Of a stretch of DNA of 7,309 bases, positions 4,021 to 7,309 are shown one piece after another. Both the position numbers and the translations under genes were made by a program. Under the pieces are notes generated by a model. That model was not told where the DNA came from. It was given only the letters and a program-made list of their open reading frames with translations, and did no database searches. Position 1 is the first letter of the stretch, and every line of letters begins with the position of its first letter. Source of the stretch: an uncultured Erysipelotrichaceae bacterium (GTDB taxonomy: Bacteria > Bacillota_I > Bacilli_A > RF39 > UBA660); NCBI GenBank assembly GCA_902783215.1, contig CACZQD010000065.1:1-7309 (forward strand), written 5' to 3'.

Positions 4021-5622
4021 ATGACAAAATATGTATTTGTAACGGGAGGAGTAGTTTCAGGACTTGGTAAAGGTATTACTGCATCTAGCCTTGCTCTACT
4101 TTTAAAATCGAGAGGTTATAAGGTATTTATGCAAAAATTTGATCATTATATTAATGTTGATCCAGGTACTATGAACCCTATTCAACATGGTGAAGTATTT
4201 GTAACTTATGATGGATGTGAAACTGACTTAGACTTAGGTCATTATGAACGTTTTATCGATGAAGAATTGAACTATACTTCTAATATTACTAGTGGTAAAA
4301 TATATTCTTCAGTAATTGAAAAAGAAAGAAAAGGAGATTATTTGGGCGCTACTGTTCAAATGGTTCCTCATATAACAAACGAAATAAAAAATAAGGTGTA
4401 TGAAGCTGGTATATCTAGTGGTGCGGATATAGTTATAACAGAAATTGGCGGTACTGTTGGTGATATTGAATCTCAATCTTTTATAGAAGCTTTAAGACAA
4501 ATTCAATATGAAAAAGGAAGTGAAAATACATTCTTTATTCACACTACCCTTTTACCTTTTATTTATGGTTCTGATGAAATTAAAACTAAACCTACTCAAA
4601 ATAGTGTGAAAGATTTAAGAAATATGGGTATTAGGCCAGATGCCTTAGTATGTCGTGCACCTTTTCCTACATCTGATGCTATTAAAAATAAATTAGCTTT
4701 ATTCTGTTCTGTAGATAAAGAAAATATTATTGACTCAATTGATGTTAAAAATATTTATCAAATACCAATAAATTACTATAATCAAAAATTTGATGAAATT
4801 GTTTTAAAACAATTTAAATTACCAGTTAAAAAAGCTGATATAAAATATTGGGAAAATTTAATTGAAACTGTAGATAATTTAAATAAAGAAATTGAAATTG
4901 CTTTAGTAGGTAAATATGTTGAACTACACGATGCTTATATATCAGTTGCCGAATCATTACGTCATGCAGGATATAAATATAATACTAAAATCAATATTAA
5001 TTGGATAGATTCTGAAAAGTTAGAAAATCATAATACTAACCTAAAAGAAGTATTTAAAAATTCTAAAGGAATTATTGTTCCAGGTGGTTTTGGTTCTCGT
5101 GGTATTGAAGGAAAAATAAAAGCTATTAAGTATGCACGAGAAAACAATATACCATTTTTAGGAATATGTTTAGGTATGCAATTAGCTGTTATTGAATTTG
5201 CTCGTAATGTTTGTCATATTGAAGATGCCTCATCAACTGAATTTGATGCTATGTGTAAAAATCCAATTATCGATTTAATGGCTGATCAAAAATCAGTAAT
5301 CAATATGGGAGGAACATTAAGATTAGGTAATTATGAATGTACTTTAAAAAAAGGTACACTAGCTTATAAGGATTATAAACAAGATAAAATACTAGAACGT
5401 CATCGTCATCGTTATGAATTTAACAACCATTATAAGGAAATATTAAAACAAAATGGTATGGTATTTTCTGGAATAAATGAACAAGCTAATTTAGTAGAAA
5501 TAATTGAACTACCTAAACACAAACACTTTATAGCAAGTCAATTTCATCCAGAATTTAAATCAAGACCTACTAAACCACATCCTTTATTTGATTCATTTAT
5601 TGAAGCAAGTATAAAAAAATAA
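4021..5622 (+). CDS. pyrG: CTP synthase (glutamine-hydrolysing)
   Basis: CTP synthase makes CTP from UTP, ATP and glutamine, the last step of pyrimidine nucleotide synthesis, in the cytoplasm as a tetramer. The 533-aa length is normal. The N-terminal synthetase domain (about 1-265) starts FVTGGVVSGLGKG (6-18, ATP loop), with NVDPGTMNPIQHGEVF (45-60), DLDLGHYERF (69-78, Mg-site Asp71), TEIGGTVGDIES (140-151, Glu141) and KTKPTQNSVKDLR (188-200, UTP/CTP site). The C-terminal class I glutaminase domain (about 290-530) has GICLGMQ with nucleophile Cys383 and FHPEF with His509 and Glu511. All catalytic residues are present. Unusual are FDHY at 40-43, where most homologues have LDPY, and YDGC at 63-66 for (D/E)DGA. 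AGGAGG lies 7 nt before the ATG. It is monocistronic, with its own promoter, a leader hairpin and a terminator at the stop codon. Confidence 0.98.
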   Translation: MTKYVFVTGGVVSGLGKGITASSLALLLKSRGYKVFMQKFDHYINVDPGTMNPIQHGEVFVTYDGCETDLDLGHYERFIDEELNYTSNITSGKIYSSVIEKERKGDYLGATVQMVPHITNEIKNKVYEAGISSGADIVITEIGGTVGDIESQSFIEALRQIQYEKGSENTFFIHTTLLPFIYGSDEIKTKPTQNSVKDLRNMGIRPDALVCRAPFPTSDAIKNKLALFCSVDKENIIDSIDVKNIYQIPINYYNQKFDEIVLKQFKLPVKKADIKYWENLIETVDNLNKEIEIALVGKYVELHDAYISVAESLRHAGYKYNTKININWIDSEKLENHNTNLKEVFKNSKGIIVPGGFGSRGIEGKIKAIKYARENNIPFLGICLGMQLAVIEFARNVCHIEDASSTEFDAMCKNPIIDLMADQKSVINMGGTLRLGNYECTLKKGTLAYKDYKQDKILERHRHRYEFNNHYKEILKQNGMVFSGINEQANLVEIIELPKHKHFIASQFHPEFKSRPTKPHPLFDSFIEASIKK

Positions 5623-5638
5623 GTCACTCGACTTATTT
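5617..5638. terminator. pyrG terminator hairpin
   Basis: AAATAAGTC (5617-5625), loop ACTC, GACTTATTT (5630-5638); the stem begins in the last codons of pyrG and includes its TAA stop. On the plus strand only TTATTT follows before the insertion sequence begins, so the U-tract may be cut short by the insertion. On the minus strand it is followed by TTTTTTT. Confidence 0.65.
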
Positions 5639-5655
5639 CAGACTGTTGACAAATA
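5638..5655 (+). repeat. Left terminal inverted repeat of the IS
   Basis: TCAGACTGTTGACAAATA, the exact reverse complement of 7292-7309. Its inner part also forms the 5' arm of a terminator hairpin (5641-5691). Confidence 0.9.
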
Positions 5656-5691
5656 AAAAAAGATAAATTTTGTTAATAGTCTTTTATTTTT
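5641..5691 (+). terminator. Inward-facing terminator built on the left IS end
   Basis: GACTGTTGACAAA (5641-5653) pairs with TTTGTTAATAGTC (5669-5681) over 13 bp, two of them G-U pairs that exist only in the plus-strand RNA, followed by TTTTATTTTT (5682-5691). It would stop transcripts entering from pyrG before they reach the transposase gene. Confidence 0.7.
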
Positions 5692-5704
5692 AGGAAAAAT
5701 ATTA

Positions 5705-5770
5705 TATAATTATATTGCGAGTTAACCTTATTTTAACCAAATTATAGGTCATTGATAACTCGCTTTTTTT
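5705..5770 (+). promoter_or_regulatory. Second leader hairpin/terminator upstream of the transposase, possible short RNA
   Basis: GCGAGTTA (5717-5724) pairs with TAACTCGC (5756-5763), with an inner ACCT/AGGT pairing, followed by seven Ts (5764-5770): a good intrinsic terminator. A TATAAT (5705-5710) lies so that transcription would start right at the stem; no convincing -35 is seen. Either it is a second read-through barrier or it makes an untranslated RNA of about 54 nt. Confidence 0.5.
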
Positions 5771-5782
5771 ATGGAAAAATGG

Positions 5783-5788
5783 TATAAT
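5783..5788 (+). promoter_or_regulatory. Extended -10 promoter of the transposase gene
   Basis: TGGTATAAT with no good -35 at 17 bp, about 30 bp before the transposase ATG. It lies after both leader terminators, so it is the likely native and presumably weak promoter. Confidence 0.5.
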
Positions 5789-5817
5789 ATATATGGTTGA
5801 AATAAGGAAGTGAGAAT

Positions 5818-7215
5818 ATGTCAATGACAAAGAATTTAACCAAACAATTTAAAACGCAATTGATTAATATGGAAGAAATGATACCAGAAAATCATTTTTT
5901 AAGAGTAATAGAAAAACATTTTGATTGGAACTTTATATATGAAGAAGTAGAAAAACTATATTCAAAAATAGGAAGAAAAAGTATAGATCCTGTAGTTTTA
6001 ATAAAAATTCATATATTAAAGTTTCTTTTTAATGAAGATAGTTTAAGGAAAACATATGAAGCATTAAATTATAATCTTTTATATAAATGGTTTATAGGAT
6101 ATGATATAGATGAGAAGACGCCAGATCACTCAACGTATTCACAAAATTATAAAAGGAAGTTTTGTAAGTTAGAAAAAGACTTACTTGAAACGGTATTTGA
6201 TAAAGTAATTGATTTGTTGGTAAATTGGGATTGCTTAGATATGACAAGTGTATATATAGATTCGACTCATACAAAGGCATATGCGAACAAAAAGAAAAAC
6301 CATAAAGAAATGAAAGAAATAGTAGTAAAGAAATATCAAAAGGAATTAGATTTGGAAATTGCATTAAAGGGATTACAAGAAGAAGATTTAACTGATGAAG
6401 AATATTTAGAAGAAGTACAAAAAATAGTTAAATGTAATGAAGAAGTAGAAAGTGAAGAAGTAATAGGAACAAAAGAAGTAATAGTAAGCGACATAGATAA
6501 AGATGCAGGAATGTTATATAAAAGTGATAAAGAAAAAATGTTTGGATATAATACAAGCGTAATATGTGACAATAATAATTATATATTAACAACAGATACA
6601 AATGGAAGCAATGTTCATGATTCAGTGTCCTTCTATCAATCATTTGAAAATTTATGTAATCACTTTGATATATCTGAAATAGATTACTTTGTAGGAGATG
6701 CAGCTTACTTAACAAATCATATATGTAAGACTATAATAGATTTAGAAATGATACCTACTTTTCCGTATACAAGGAAAGGATATAGAAAAGGATATTTAAA
6801 AAAATATGAATTTGTATATGATGAATACAACGATATTTATATTTGCCCAAATGAAAAAGATTTAATAAACACAGGAAGAATAGATAAAAATGGATATATA
6901 ATATATAAAGCCAATAAACAAGATTGTTCAAATTGTCCATTTAAAAATCAATGTACAAATAATAAATACAAACAAATCTTAAGACATGTATGGGAGGAAT
7001 ATAAAGAAATGACAAATGAATATAGACATCATTTAGATGTAAAAGAAATATACAAAGGAAGGCCACAACATATAGAAAGGGTCTTTGCAGATGGTAAAAT
7101 GAAGTATGGGTTAAGGAAAACATACTTCAGAACAAAAGAAAGAGTCCACCGTGAGTTGACTCTCCTTTATGCGTGTATGAATCTTAAGAAATTTGCATTA
7201 CATCATTATGTCTAA
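5818..7215 (+). CDS. IS1182-family DDE transposase
   Basis: This 465-aa transposase cuts and joins DNA at the IS ends. The N-terminal part (about 10-110) is the InsH/DUF772-like domain (VVLIKIHILKFLF, YNLLYKWFIGYDI, PDHSTYSQ). The catalytic RNase H-like domain follows, with Asp148 in VYIDSTHTKAYAN, Asp294 in FVGDAAYLTN and Glu420 in HIERVFADGKMKYGLRK. A charged Glu/Lys-rich insert spans about 155-225. A four-Cys cluster (Cys343, Cys370, Cys373, Cys379; CPNE...DCSNCPFKNQC) between the second Asp and the Glu is typical of IS1182 members and may bind metal. AAGGAAG lies 8-9 nt before the ATG; a second ATG at 5824 is less favoured. The gene is more A-rich than pyrG, with heavy use of ATA, AGA and GGA, fitting a mobile origin. 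The reading frame is complete. Confidence 0.95.
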   Translation: MSMTKNLTKQFKTQLINMEEMIPENHFLRVIEKHFDWNFIYEEVEKLYSKIGRKSIDPVVLIKIHILKFLFNEDSLRKTYEALNYNLLYKWFIGYDIDEKTPDHSTYSQNYKRKFCKLEKDLLETVFDKVIDLLVNWDCLDMTSVYIDSTHTKAYANKKKNHKEMKEIVVKKYQKELDLEIALKGLQEEDLTDEEYLEEVQKIVKCNEEVESEEVIGTKEVIVSDIDKDAGMLYKSDKEKMFGYNTSVICDNNNYILTTDTNGSNVHDSVSFYQSFENLCNHFDISEIDYFVGDAAYLTNHICKTIIDLEMIPTFPYTRKGYRKGYLKKYEFVYDEYNDIYICPNEKDLINTGRIDKNGYIIYKANKQDCSNCPFKNQCTNNKYKQILRHVWEEYKEMTNEYRHHLDVKEIYKGRPQHIERVFADGKMKYGLRKTYFRTKERVHRELTLLYACMNLKKFALHHYV

Positions 7216-7231
7216 TATAGAAATATATTAG
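7212..7231 (+). terminator. GAAA-loop hairpin at the transposase stop codon
   Basis: CTAATATA-GAAA-TATATTAG, a perfect 8-bp stem with a GAAA tetraloop that includes the TAA stop (7213-7215). The run after it (GATATTTGACTATTTT) is only weakly T-rich, so termination is uncertain; it may stabilise the mRNA 3' end. Confidence 0.4.
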
Positions 7232-7261
7232 GATATTTGACTATTTTAATTAAAACTTAAT

Positions 7262-7300
7262 AAAAAATGACAAATAAGTAAAATCTATACCTATTTGTCA
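7262..7300 (-). terminator. Inward-facing terminator built on the right IS end
   Basis: On the minus strand TGACAAATAGGTA (7300-7288) pairs with TACTTATTTGTCA (7280-7268) over 13 bp including one G-U pair, loop of 7 nt, followed by TTTTTT (7267-7262). It would stop transcription entering the IS from its right side. On the plus strand one pair is lost and no U-tract follows, so the inward direction is the functional one. Confidence 0.65.
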
Positions 7301-7309
7301 ACAGTCTGA
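7292..7309 (-). repeat. Right terminal inverted repeat of the IS
   Basis: TATTTGTCAACAGTCTGA, the exact reverse complement of 5638-5655. It ends at the last base of the window. Confidence 0.9.

Larger units (their letters stand above)
5638..7309 (+). mobile_element. Complete IS1182-type insertion sequence
   Basis: Perfect 18-bp terminal inverted repeats bound a single 465-aa transposase gene; total length is about 1.67 kb, usual for the IS1182 family. The left end abuts the pyrG terminator hairpin and the right end coincides with the end of the window, so a target-site duplication cannot be checked and the repeat may extend one or two bases further. The transposase frame is intact with all three catalytic acids, so the element may still be active. 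Confidence 0.9.

Noticed and set aside
6092..7123. Several minus-strand frames of 60-95 aa within the transposase gene
   Set aside because: Shadows of the A-rich transposase gene; low-complexity Leu/Tyr/Ser composition and no start signals.

Overview
This AT-rich window (roughly 30% G+C by eye) looks like chromosome from a low-G+C Firmicutes/Bacilli- or Clostridia-type bacterium. Support: AGGAGG-like ribosome binding sites, TTTACA/TATAAT promoters, a canonical pyrG, a tRNA-Thr with encoded CCA, and an IS1182-type transposase. Trp is TGG and TGA is used as a stop (end of the 150-aa gene), so this is genetic code 11, not the Mycoplasma code. I cannot name the genus.

Layout. (1) 1-2950, minus strand, accessory region. 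A four-gene run is read leftward from a promoter at 2919-2948: a GDSL/SGNH hydrolase, then 64-, 150- and 190-aa proteins I do not recognise. Next, with its own promoter, comes a membrane-anchored LamG-like surface protein whose fifth-percentile N-terminal codons run through a nine-G tract. It ends at a hairpin terminator (24-50). (2) 2960-3216: the last 39 codons of a broken XRE-type repressor, joined to a second copy of the promoter/start/hairpin cassette that precedes the surface protein. (3) 3243-3572: a compact locus with the architecture of a type I toxin-antitoxin system. A 25-aa hydrophobic peptide has a Shine-Dalgarno site locked in a hairpin, and a convergent antisense RNA of about 112 nt overlaps the 3' UTR of its mRNA. 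(4) 3727-4020: tRNA-Thr(GGT) on the minus strand, divergent from pyrG; a perfect 15-bp inverted repeat links the two promoters, and the pyrG leader contains a terminator-like hairpin. (5) 4021-5622: pyrG, CTP synthase. (6) 5638-7309: a complete insertion sequence of IS1182 type with perfect 18-bp terminal inverted repeats, abutting the pyrG terminator.

How it fits together. Only tRNA-Thr and pyrG are clearly housekeeping. The rest is accessory: a repeated 5' cassette, a phase-variable-looking surface protein, an orphan SGNH operon, a decayed repressor, a candidate type I toxin-antitoxin and an IS. The two most interesting signals are the toxin/antisense locus and the duplicated G-tract/hairpin cassette. 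The IS is also notable because each inverted repeat forms one arm of an inward-facing terminator. All functional statements about the unrecognised genes are inference from sequence alone.
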